A stretch of DNA of 64,000 bases, from the NCBI GenBank assembly GCA_020809705.1, contig CP085834.1, forward strand, positions 3,534,001-3,598,000. Reading direction: 5' to 3'. Shown here in pieces: positions 55,793 to 64,000 of the stretch; positions within the stretch are counted from its first letter, which is position 1; each line of letters starts with the position of its first letter. This DNA comes from Calonectria ilicicola (taxonomy: Eukaryota > Ascomycota > Sordariomycetes > Hypocreales > Nectriaceae). The position numbers and the translations under genes are program-made. The notes beneath the pieces are model-generated. The model had not been told where the DNA came from. It was given only the letters and a program-made list of their open reading frames with translations, and searched no databases.

Positions 55793-57028
55793 CTAACTAG
55801 GAGGGATTAACATACCGCAAGGGCCGTTGCTGACGGTATTCCCACCAGGCGAGCCGCCTGTGCTCCAAAAGCTAGTAACCGCCTGGCCGGGCCTACACTG
55901 ATTATCTACCGACGCGAAGCAGCCAAATCCTAACCAGACGACACCAGTGCAAAGCTGTGTGTTTTGGCAAGCCACGCAACAGTCATAAGCATTAGTTGCG
56001 CTGAAAGTAGAGAGGGATTGCACGCTGCCTCCAACGCTGATGCCTCCTACCCCTTGGCCTTGGTTGCTCTGATTTACCAAGTTGTCGCTAAGGCAGGCGC
56101 CGTTGACCGTTGTGGGAACGACATTTTGGACAGTAGCTGAGGCTCATGTTAGTATTCATAGGGTCCGAATGCACGGAAGGCTTACAGGTGGTCATGGTCG
56201 TGGATGTAATATCTACCTCGACTGTTGTTGTGACGGTAAGGGTTGAGCTCTCAGTGATGATCGTCTTAGCGTTGGGGGGGACTTGGGTCTGAGTGAACGT
56301 CTTCGTGATGACGACTGACTTAATTGTGGTGGGCCGGGCAAGCGTTATCGTAGATCCTTTGACTGTGGATGTGGCTGTCTTGACAACCGTCTTGGAGATT
56401 GTCACGACGCAGTTGATCGCCTGAGGGTACAGCGGGGTGTTGGGGACAGGTTTCCCATTCTTGTCGCAGTTGATGGAGATGGGCTTGGAAGTCTTCCTCT
56501 CCAAGATGGCGGCGGCTCGCTCAGCGAGTGCCCGAGCCGATTTCTGAGCGGCAAGCTGCGAGGCAACGGGGGTAAAGCCTTCAGGCGTGGCAATCGTAGA
56601 GGTTGATGTAGAGACAACAGTAATCGTATCTGTCTCTGTCTCCCAGACGGTATTGGTCAAAGTGTCAGATATCGTCGATGTGTCTAAAAATTATTAGCGG
56701 CGATGACGAGTTGAGCTCAACAGTATTTCTTACCAGCGACGACGGTAGTGGTAGCTGTATCGGTTTCTTGCTGAGCAGTTGCAGTCACTGTGGAAATTTT
56801 GGTCGAGAGAACAGTCACAGTGGTTGGTTTGGGCGTGACTGTCTTGTCATTCTTCTTGTAGATGACCTTCGTTTGGGTGATTATCTGGGTCTTTGTTGAC
56901 GTCTGGCACTTGACATTTTTCACCGACGAGGTCCCAAGCTTGGTAGAACAAGTTGGCTTGGGAGCAGCACCAGCAAGCGCCTCAGCGCCCAAAGCGAGAG
57001 TAACAAGGAGTGATTTGAAAGACACCAT
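55793..57028 (-). CDS. Secreted Thr/Val-rich protein with C-terminal Apple-like Cys domain
   Basis: 378 aa in three exons (57028-56734, 56683-56186, 56136-55793). A signal peptide (MVSFKSLLVTLALGAEALAG) is followed by a long Thr/Ser/Val-rich region with repeated T-V-T-x-T segments (KPTTVTVLSTKISTVTAT, TSTVKGSTITLARPTTIKSV) that would be O-glycosylated. The C-terminus has a Gly/Gln-rich turn and a Cys-rich module (YDCCVACQNTQLCTGVVW...CFASVDNQC), like the Apple/PAN-related carbohydrate- or protein-binding modules of fungal surface proteins. No GPI signal is obvious. Likely a cell-wall or extracellular protein; function unknown. Introns have TAG/CAG acceptors and GTAAGA/GTAAGC donors. Confidence 0.8.
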
Positions 57029-57917
57029 CGTTGGATGTGAGGGGTGAGACTGAGGTTTGGCCAAAGAGAAGAAGGGGGCATCGAGGCAGTAATATGTCTT
57101 CACATGCGACCAGGTCGATTTTGCCGCTTAGCGTGGCACTTGGTTAGGTTGTAGTCTAAGCTGCCAAACTAGTGATTGAGGGCTCGATACTTTTGGGTGC
57201 ACATCCGCTAGAAACAAGCGAGGTGCAGACTACTGTGGGTACAAAACCATGGGCTAAGAAGCTGAAGCTGTTAGCGCAGCCAGCTGAAATACGCTATTGG
57301 CAGCCCGCGCCTAGTGGAGATTATGCTTCATCGCAAAAGCAAGACAATAGAAATTGAAAGCACACGACGGTGTAGACCATCCCTTGCGGAGATTGAGGGG
57401 TGGCTTGGTCCTGAAAATCGCATGCTATTCTGCACACTCCGTAAGGATGGGATATTTTACTTGTGGGTAGACGCCCGGAATTTGATATGACATAGTCAAG
57501 GCCACATGGATAGCAGCTATGAGGTCGTCATTGTGCTTCGTTGTTCTATCTAGGCGGGTAGCTACGGAAGATCCGTCCTCAGGGGTCTTCAGGGTCTTCA
57601 GGGGTGTCACGTGACACGAATGAACACATTGTCTGCCTTGTGGCCTAGCGCCCCGCTGATTAATGTCTGCGGTCTTGATGAACACAATCAATCCCCTAAT
57701 TCGAATTCAACGCTGCAACATTTAAAAAACTCCTTCGTTTGAGAATAAAAACCTGATCGCTATCCGTACTTTGCAGCTATTATAATAATTCCATATGACA
57801 TATTACCTAATTCTATCTACTTTAACCTACATAAACGGTGTCAATCCAGTAAGTAACATGTACCAACTGTATCCGGCAAATTTCATCTCCACACTAACAA
57901 CATCATTGCCGCCCAAA
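57029..57917. other. Intergenic, 0.9 kb
   Basis: Upstream of the secreted-protein gene (minus) and of the zinc-cluster relic (plus). A short duplication GGGGTCTTCAGGGTCTTCAGGGGT lies near 57578-57602. No gene supported. Confidence 0.4.
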
Positions 57918-58148
57918 ATGCCCCAAAGAACATATCCGGCTGAAAATCGAACAAACGCCTCAAATCGCATACGCGCATATGCTGCTTGCACAGAGTGTCG
58001 GCAACGTAAGCAGAAATGCGATGAGAATCTGTCTTGTTTCTCGTGCAACTCGCATGGATACATCCACCACTATGGGGCGCTGCCAGAGGATACGGGGCAA
58101 CGAAAACCAAGGGGTTTCGGGAAGATTAAAACTGGCGCAAGACAGTGA
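57918..58148 (+). pseudogene. Truncated Zn2Cys6 zinc-cluster relic
   Basis: 76-aa frame starting at an ATG with an N-terminal zinc cluster AACTECRQRKQKCDENLSCFSCNSHGY and then IHHYG: five of the six cysteines are in place, the sixth is replaced by His. After ~20 further residues (GQRKPRGFGKIK) a stop ends the frame; no regulatory domain is found downstream. Real regulators of this type are 500-900 aa, so this is most likely a decayed gene. His can bind zinc, so a small DNA-binding protein is not excluded. Confidence 0.6.
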
Positions 58149-59125
58149 AATTTCAAGCGAAGAAAGTGCCATCAAATAACCCATCAACTATAATTTCGGA
58201 TCATGAGCCTATTAAATAAGATCTGCAGATTGTAGCTTGTGATTTACTAATTCCCAGGACGACGGCATGAAAAACGATGGTCGTTGAGTTTTCAACAGCC
58301 TAGGTTTATTAAAGCTATACGGTAGACCTAAGCAACAAGTTTAATTTACTTGGAATAGAATGGCAAGAATGATTGAAAATTTAATAATTTTGTGCGTTAT
58401 ACCCTATCATCTCATAATCTATATATAGATATACCCCGCCGATACGTAAATCTGTAGTTAAATCGCTGACGCCTTCGTCACTGCTTTGTCACTGCTTCTC
58501 AGCAAATAAGAACCTACAATTCTCGGATCGAATCATGTCATTTGGATCGAGAATGAGGGGAGCATTTTGAGGTGTGACGTACCCCACCCAAACACAATCA
58601 AGTCAGACATTGCAACCCTGCTGTGGGGGTTTCTCCGCCGCTCGACTTTCTATGGAAGAGAACAGGATTCATCTGAGACTGTACCCACCTTTTGCTGCTT
58701 CATTATTTCTTTTGGTACAGGCGATGCTGAATAGTATACAAAATAGAAATAAATTGCTCAATAGCTTAACAAAAAGCCACATTCGGCCACAAACGAGATC
58801 GGATAAGGCCAGTCGGTGTAGGGCACCAAACCACCACGATGCATGTCTTGTGTTGGAGAGCCAGTGAGAACGCGCGTCGGTAAAGTTTAGCCAGCCGATC
58901 TTCGGGCCTATTCCCGCAAAACCCCTGCAAGAGTCAGATGTTCATGGAAATTGCCTCCGGTAACCCGAGCATTCGACGACAAGTCTTGAACCTTGAGGAC
59001 ATTGATCTTACAGAATATAAGAAGCACACCGCCCAGGCTGATATCATCCCAGATTGCAAGGCGAGTTCAAAAACACCTCCCAAAGTTGACAGGCATCTAT
59101 TTACCACCAAATACCCACCGTGACG
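58149..59125 (+). promoter_or_regulatory. Promoter region of the Baeyer-Villiger monooxygenase
   Basis: CGG-TAAC-CCG at 58958-58967, about 160 bp before the ATG, shares the CCGGTAAC core with the site upstream of the lactonase-type gene. The left part (58300-58450) is AT-rich. No other gene seen. Confidence 0.4.
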
Positions 59126-60730
59126 ATGGGTTCCCAGTTGGAAGTTCTTGATGTTGACGCTCTGGTCGTTGGCGCCGGCGCTGGTGGAATCTACTCCACT
59201 TATCTACTGTCCCGCGCCGGGCTTAGTGTGAGGTGCATTGATATTGCTTCTGATGTTGGGGGCACATGGTTCTGGAACAGATACCCGGGCGCCATGAGCG
59301 ACACGGAGAGCTATCTTTATCGCTTCTCCTGGGACAAAGAAGACCTCCAAACGTACCCTTGGTCCCGCCACTATGTCTATCAACCAGAAATTTTGCAATA
59401 TTTCCAGCACGTTGTCAAGAAGCACGACTTGCGCAAACACATGTCACTTAATACCGAGATGACATCAGCCACCTGGGACGACAACACTGCGACATGGGTC
59501 ATTTCTTGTTCGGGAGAGCTCACCACTGTCCATGCACGCTACTTGATCAACTCCCTTGGGCTTTTATGTAAGCCAAACTACCCAGATATACCTGGTATCT
59601 CATCATTTACTGGAAAATCTCTACATACGGCCAAGTGGGAAGAAACGGCCTTGGAAGGCAAGACAGTGGGAATTATTGGGAATGGTTCAACTGGTGTCCA
59701 AGTCATGACGGATATCGCTCCTGTAGTTGGGCGTCTCGTATCCTTCCAACGCAGCCCTCAGTACTCGGTGCCCAGTGGGCAGGGTCCCGTCACAGCTGAA
59801 TATCGCGCAGAAACCAATGCAAACTACGACTCAATTTGGGAAAATGTCTTTTCTTCTAGTGGCGGCTTCGGTGTCCCTGAAACAACGCGCAAGACGATGG
59901 AGGCTACGCCGGAGGAGCGCTATCAGGCCTTTCAAGAGGTATGGAACCAAGGCAATGGGTTTCGATTTATGTTGAGCGCCTTTGGTGACTTGACAACCGA
60001 TGTCAATGCTAATGAGGAAGCTTGCAAATTTATCCGAAGCAAGATTGATGAGATTGTCAAGGACCCGAAGAAGGCAGCTGCATTAAAACCGCAAGAGCCC
60101 TACGCTCGTCGACCACTGTGCGATGCAGGCTATTATCAGATCTTCAATCGCGATAACGTCGATATCGTCGACTTGCGCGAGACCTCAATTGATAGGATTG
60201 TTCCCGAGGGGATTGCGACCACGGACGGACAAGTTCATAAACTAGATGTTCTCATCTTTGCTACGGGATTTGATGCCGTCGAAGGGAGCTACCACAGCCT
60301 AAGCATTAAGGGACGTGGTGGAAAAGAGCTAAACGACCACTGGGAATCAGGTCCATCATCCTACGGTGCGGTCGCATGCCCTGGCTTCCCCAACATGTAC
60401 ATGGTTGCGGGTCCGTTGGGTCCCTTTGCAAATTACCCCCCGATGGTGGAGAGTGAACTTGAATTTATCATGGAATGCATTTTGAACACAGAGAAGAGAC
60501 AAGACCGCGTCTTGGAGGCCTCGGCTGGCGCCGAGCGGCAGTGGGTCAAGCTTTGTGAGGAGTTTAGTGAGGGATCCTTGTTCAAAACGACATCTAGCTG
60601 GCTTTTCGGTACCAATATTAAGGGTCGGAAACAGACCACCAAGTTTTTCCTTGGCGGCATTACCAAGTATCGAGAATGGGCTCGGAAAGAGGCTGATGCA
60701 GGGTTTCCTGGCTTTGTCGGCCGCGATTGA
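59126..60730 (+). CDS. Baeyer-Villiger (FAD/NADPH) monooxygenase
   Basis: 534 aa, intronless. Two Rossmann motifs, GAGAGG (FAD, ~17) and GNGSTG (NADPH, ~187), flank the Baeyer-Villiger fingerprint FxGxxxHTxxW (here FTGKSLHTAKW, ~160). GGTWFWNRYPGAMSDTESYLYRFSWD, near the N-terminus, is the usual cyclohexanone-/phenylacetone-monooxygenase region, and LIFATGFDAVEGSY the ATG motif. The enzyme inserts oxygen next to a ketone, giving an ester or lactone. The start at 59126 (MGSQLEV) is the first real ATG. It is convergent with regulator B, whose stop lies 263 bp downstream; the lactonase-type enzyme and SDRs elsewhere in the window could act before or after it in a pathway. Confidence 0.93.
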   Translation: MGSQLEVLDVDALVVGAGAGGIYSTYLLSRAGLSVRCIDIASDVGGTWFWNRYPGAMSDTESYLYRFSWDKEDLQTYPWSRHYVYQPEILQYFQHVVKKHDLRKHMSLNTEMTSATWDDNTATWVISCSGELTTVHARYLINSLGLLCKPNYPDIPGISSFTGKSLHTAKWEETALEGKTVGIIGNGSTGVQVMTDIAPVVGRLVSFQRSPQYSVPSGQGPVTAEYRAETNANYDSIWENVFSSSGGFGVPETTRKTMEATPEERYQAFQEVWNQGNGFRFMLSAFGDLTTDVNANEEACKFIRSKIDEIVKDPKKAAALKPQEPYARRPLCDAGYYQIFNRDNVDIVDLRETSIDRIVPEGIATTDGQVHKLDVLIFATGFDAVEGSYHSLSIKGRGGKELNDHWESGPSSYGAVACPGFPNMYMVAGPLGPFANYPPMVESELEFIMECILNTEKRQDRVLEASAGAERQWVKLCEEFSEGSLFKTTSSWLFGTNIKGRKQTTKFFLGGITKYREWARKEADAGFPGFVGRD

Positions 60731-60993
60731 ATATGGACCAAATGATGTTGTGCATGTGGCCGACATTCAGTCAGGTGTATGGTATTTGCAAGGGACAATG
60801 GCTCTGAATGGGGTGAGTTTAGTTCAATTGAATACATTAAGTAACAGATAGTATCATCTATTCTCTGACATCAGAATATATTTCTCAAATCATGGGACTA
60901 AGTCCGTAAAGTTGTACATACTCGTCTATAGTCCAACACAACAGCATAAAAGATACAAAGTTTGTATTTTGTACCAAGATCTTTTTTTGTCGC

Positions 60994-62720
60994 TCAAATG
61001 CTTTCTGAAACTCGCACTATTTGTATTCTCGACGCAATAATCCTCCTTGCGACTGTCGCGATGTTCCATTGATTTATCCCTTTTAATATCAATGCATTTT
61101 CTTTACCATTTATGATGGGTTCCAGAATATCCGCAGTCTGTTGGCAGTCTAAAATTCCCTCTCTTCTTTTAATAGAACGTAAGATCTTAGCACCCTTTTT
61201 CCGGATTTCGACATCTATACAAAACATGCAGACTGTTTCAAGAGCCGGGAGAATGCCTCCATCAAAAGTAAATGTAGGAAGAGAGCTGAAATCCGCCGAA
61301 TTACTCAAAACTTGTATCTCTTGTAATATTTTTGAGCCGGAGGCTTTAGAAAGAAAATAGCTACCGGATGTACGCTCAAGAAAAGTCAAGTATATGGTCT
61401 GTTGTAGTTGAAGACTCTGGAGTTGATATTTTTCCTGTTTTGATAGACTGCTCTTGTCTAATTTCTGTTTTAGTATCTCAAGATTAGACCTCCAGATGCT
61501 AAAGAGTGAATCGAGACCCTGTACAGTAGTTTGAACACCGCCAGGCGAACTACGATGACTTTTTGTGAGTCCCGAATACTCATGGCCAGATTTTAATTTT
61601 TGTTGTACTTGAGATGCAAACCTCAGCCCGTGATGTACTTGAAAAGTTCGATATAGCCTTGCTGCTGTACTGATGGACTCGAATGGTGTTGAGAAATCTT
61701 CAACAGTGATGGCAGAGATTGATTCAAAATTTAGCTCGGGGATGGCATCATAGCCAATGAAAAGAGCTATGTCGTGTGCAAGACTCATGAGAACGAATTT
61801 CACGGCCTCGTAGAATTCATCGTTTCCCTTTTCTGTATGGACTTGATCCTTGACATCCAAATTGGACTTTTGATGGCAGGAGTTGAGAAGAGCGTAGCCA
61901 GCACGTATATGCTGCACAGTTTTAGCATACCGCCCAAGGAGGTTCTCGATGCAAATAAAGATGAGACAGCATACGAGAGCAACATCTTCTGATTGGCCCG
62001 CTTCGTTTGTAGAGAAGTAGGTTATGTCACGAATCGCATTATTATATTGCTGAATGGTGGATTCTTCCAAAGTAAAAAGAGGCGGTGGAGACGAATCAGT
62101 CCAAGATTGTTGGAATTTGAACCGTTTATGTGCACTTCCCAAAGCACACAAGGCCGCTCTTACTGGCCTGAATGCTTGGCCCAGTGGGAGGACATGCATT
62201 TGCCAGAATTCACTTGGCGTCAGTGTTGTTGTGAAATCTTGGAGGATGATATCTTGCACATGATGGATAAAGTCCATCTCCGACGGCATGCAGTATGCAT
62301 CAAGACGCAATGCCTGGCGACAGACAGATGCTTCTAACGGGTTTGTCCTGCGTTGATTTGAAGCAACTGGATTGGGATGGATGGCTCTATCTTTGTGGTG
62401 CTTGAACCGGTGCTTTCTTCTGTCTGGAATAGTTGGATAACCCTCGCATAGATATCCCTGATTCACACATCGCTGACAGGAGGGTTTTCCCTCGTCGCAC
62501 TTGAGATGTCGGGATCTGAGACAGGGTTAGTAGCTAATCATCAGGGCTTCCTGTGAGTGTAACTAACTTGCTAGAGACGGCGAGTAAGCAGATGGGGACG
62601 GGGCAGCATAATAAGCGAGAAACTCACGCACCATGTGATACAACCAGTTCTGACTTTGGGCGCGCTCGTGCGATTGTGTTTTCTCATCTTCATGGCGGTT
62701 ACGGATGAGTCGGGTGGCAT
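60994..62720 (-). CDS. Zn2Cys6 transcription factor, regulator B (with 3-nt micro-exon)
   Basis: 537 aa from exon 1 (62720-62632), micro-exon CAA (62570-62568) and exon 3 (62515-60994). Exon 1 ends RTGCIT-TG; with CAA and A this gives the cluster CITCKSRHLKCDEGKPSCQRCVNQGYLC. Direct joining gives TGA. Introns: 61 nt (GTGCGT...CTTAC...CTAG) and 52 nt (GTTAGT...CTAAC...TCAG). The rest aligns with regulator A over its length: FTTTLTPSEFWQMHVLPLGQ, ICIENLLGRYAKTVQHI, SLPTFTFDGGILPALETVC and LRSIKRREGI. Exon 3 is 1522 nt in both genes. It sits tail-to-tail with the Baeyer-Villiger monooxygenase. The ATG at 62720 is the first in frame after a stop-free stretch; MKMRKHNR is an alternative start. Confidence 0.85.
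62568..62570 (-). other. 3-nt micro-exon CAA of regulator B
   Basis: On the minus strand, CTCTAG precedes and GTTAGT follows CAA. As in the paralogue, it completes the second zinc-cluster Cys and begins the next Lys codon. Inferred from frame and motif; transcript evidence is needed. Confidence 0.75.
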
Positions 62721-64000
62721 TTTTACGCCACCGGCCCAGCCCACTCTTTTTTGTTTTTGTTTTTTTCGCCGCCACAGGAACAAGGGCTTATAATCACCTC
62801 GTTATTGTTGATAATGAAGGTGCCTAGTATTACGATGGGTGTCACCTCATATTCACAGTTGTTTGAGAGTCGTCTCGAATGGTTGGTTAAACCTGGGGGG
62901 AAGGGAAAGGAAAAGGGGATGCATGAATAGGAGAGCACGCGCTTTGGCGTTGAACCACGGACAAGCACTAGCCTAACTACAGACGGTGCGTCCCATTGCA
63001 CAGCCAGAGATTATGAACGCTAATCTCACTTTCATTTTATTGGCCATAAAATGTCAGTGCACGATGGTGACGTCCCAATGGAGCGTGCACTACCTTTTTT
63101 TTTCAGAAATGCAACACGTTATAGAGCCCCACGATGCCTACCCTACAGTCTCCTCAAATTTTCCAACGGGTTAATCAAATTGCTTTTTAATATTATTGGC
63201 GACCCTGTCACACGAACGCAAAGCATGTAGTCGCTGAATAAGAAATTGCTACATCAGTCGGTCAATGCAATATATCCGCCCTCAATTGTTCATTTCATAT
63301 AATCAGTAACAAATATTGGGTTCGTCACGCTGATTAGATTTGTAATTACACAACTGCTCATGTTTTTTTCTCATCTTTTCAAATTTTAGAATTCTAAATG
63401 TAAGGAAAGAACGTTGATTCGCACATGATGTAAGAAGTAGTGGCGCAGATCCCATGGCTTCACGCTTTACCCTGAAAATGAACGCCAAGACCAACGAAAA
63501 CGAGAGTGGATTTTTGTGCAAATACATAAACTTCCATTGACGGATTCTATGCAGAGCATCATAAACTTCAGAAAGTATTTCAAGCAACTCATGATAATTC
63601 AAGATCGGCATCCATTTGATCCCCACCCTTTATTCCAGCCATCAGGTCAGTGTCATGGTGAAAGGATGATGACAATAGAAGCAATACGACGCCGGTGGCT
63701 TTTTATCTCGCTGGTTCTCTCTGTGAGCAATAGAGAATTTATCGCACAAAAATGTGATGCCACACTACTAGTGTGCGGAGTTGTGCTAGATTATGTACAA
63801 CAGAGATGTATTCATAGCTCATGCTAATATTTTCATAACGAGTGAGCAAACCCATATTAATTTAACCAATCATCATTATTGGACGAGGGTGAATCCCCTT
63901 CCTGTTAACCAAGGGGCGATGTGGTATTATGGGACTTAGACGCTGCTTTCTGGATGGATCACGATGTATTTAGTAATCAATCCTTCGCAACACCAACAAC
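62721..64000. other. Intergenic, right edge
   Basis: Upstream region of regulator B and right end of the window. Short frames at 63303-63626 and 63516-63827 overlap on opposite strands with no recognisable content. No gene or RNA supported. Confidence 0.4.

Noticed and set aside
1..64000. Secondary-metabolite backbone genes (PKS, NRPS, terpene cyclase, DMATS), CRISPR arrays, complete transposons
   Set aside because: None of the required domains, repeat-spacer patterns or transposase/reverse-transcriptase motifs is present in any frame I read.

Overview
This window looks like nuclear DNA of a filamentous ascomycete (Pezizomycotina, probably a Sordariomycete). Protein genes are cut by short introns of about 48-130 nt with GT...CTAAC-like...YAG signals. 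Gene families are typically fungal: Zn2Cys6 and C2H2 regulators with a fungal transcription-factor domain, rhodopsin-domain membrane proteins, PLAC8, GH43/GH3 and CorA-like proteins. There is one intron-containing tRNA-Gly. Intergenic spaces are long and several are very AT-rich. The species cannot be fixed from the sequence alone.

Layout. 0.5-8.2 kb: an NCS1 purine/cytosine permease, a seven-helix rhodopsin-domain protein and a GMC flavin oxidoreductase. 9-22 kb (gene-poor, accessory-looking): an unidentified gene broken by one in-frame TAG, a CorA-like membrane protein, a degenerate kinase fused to a vWA-like domain, and an F-box protein. 22-33 kb: a compact sugar-catabolic block made of divergent GH43 and GH3 glycosidases (neither with a signal peptide), a C2H2/fungal_trans regulator, tRNA-Gly(GCC) and an alpha-glucoside-type MFS transporter. 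All three intergenic promoters of that block carry dense arrays matching the CreA/Cre1 consensus SYGGRG. This suggests import of an oligosaccharide, cleavage inside the cell, and carbon catabolite repression.

33-38 kb: a small secreted protein, a four-helix MARVEL-like protein and a secreted astacin metalloprotease with three Cys-rich repeats. 39-63 kb: an Upc2-like Zn2Cys6 regulator, an SDR, a metallo-beta-lactamase-fold (lactonase-type) hydrolase, Zn2Cys6 regulator A, a tannase/feruloyl-esterase family protein without an obvious start codon, PLAC8, a second SDR, a Thr-rich secreted protein, a Zn2Cys6 relic, a Baeyer-Villiger monooxygenase and Zn2Cys6 regulator B.

Regulators A and B are paralogues. 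In both, the zinc-cluster reading frame is only restored if a 3-nt micro-exon (CAA) is spliced in between two ordinary introns; skipping it creates a TGA stop in both. This is the most striking observation in the window. The combination of SDR, Baeyer-Villiger monooxygenase, lactonase-type hydrolase and esterase, with paralogous regulators next to two of them and CGG-N4/5-CCG elements upstream of four genes, could be a dispersed ketone-to-lactone/ester catabolic regulon. That link is inference.
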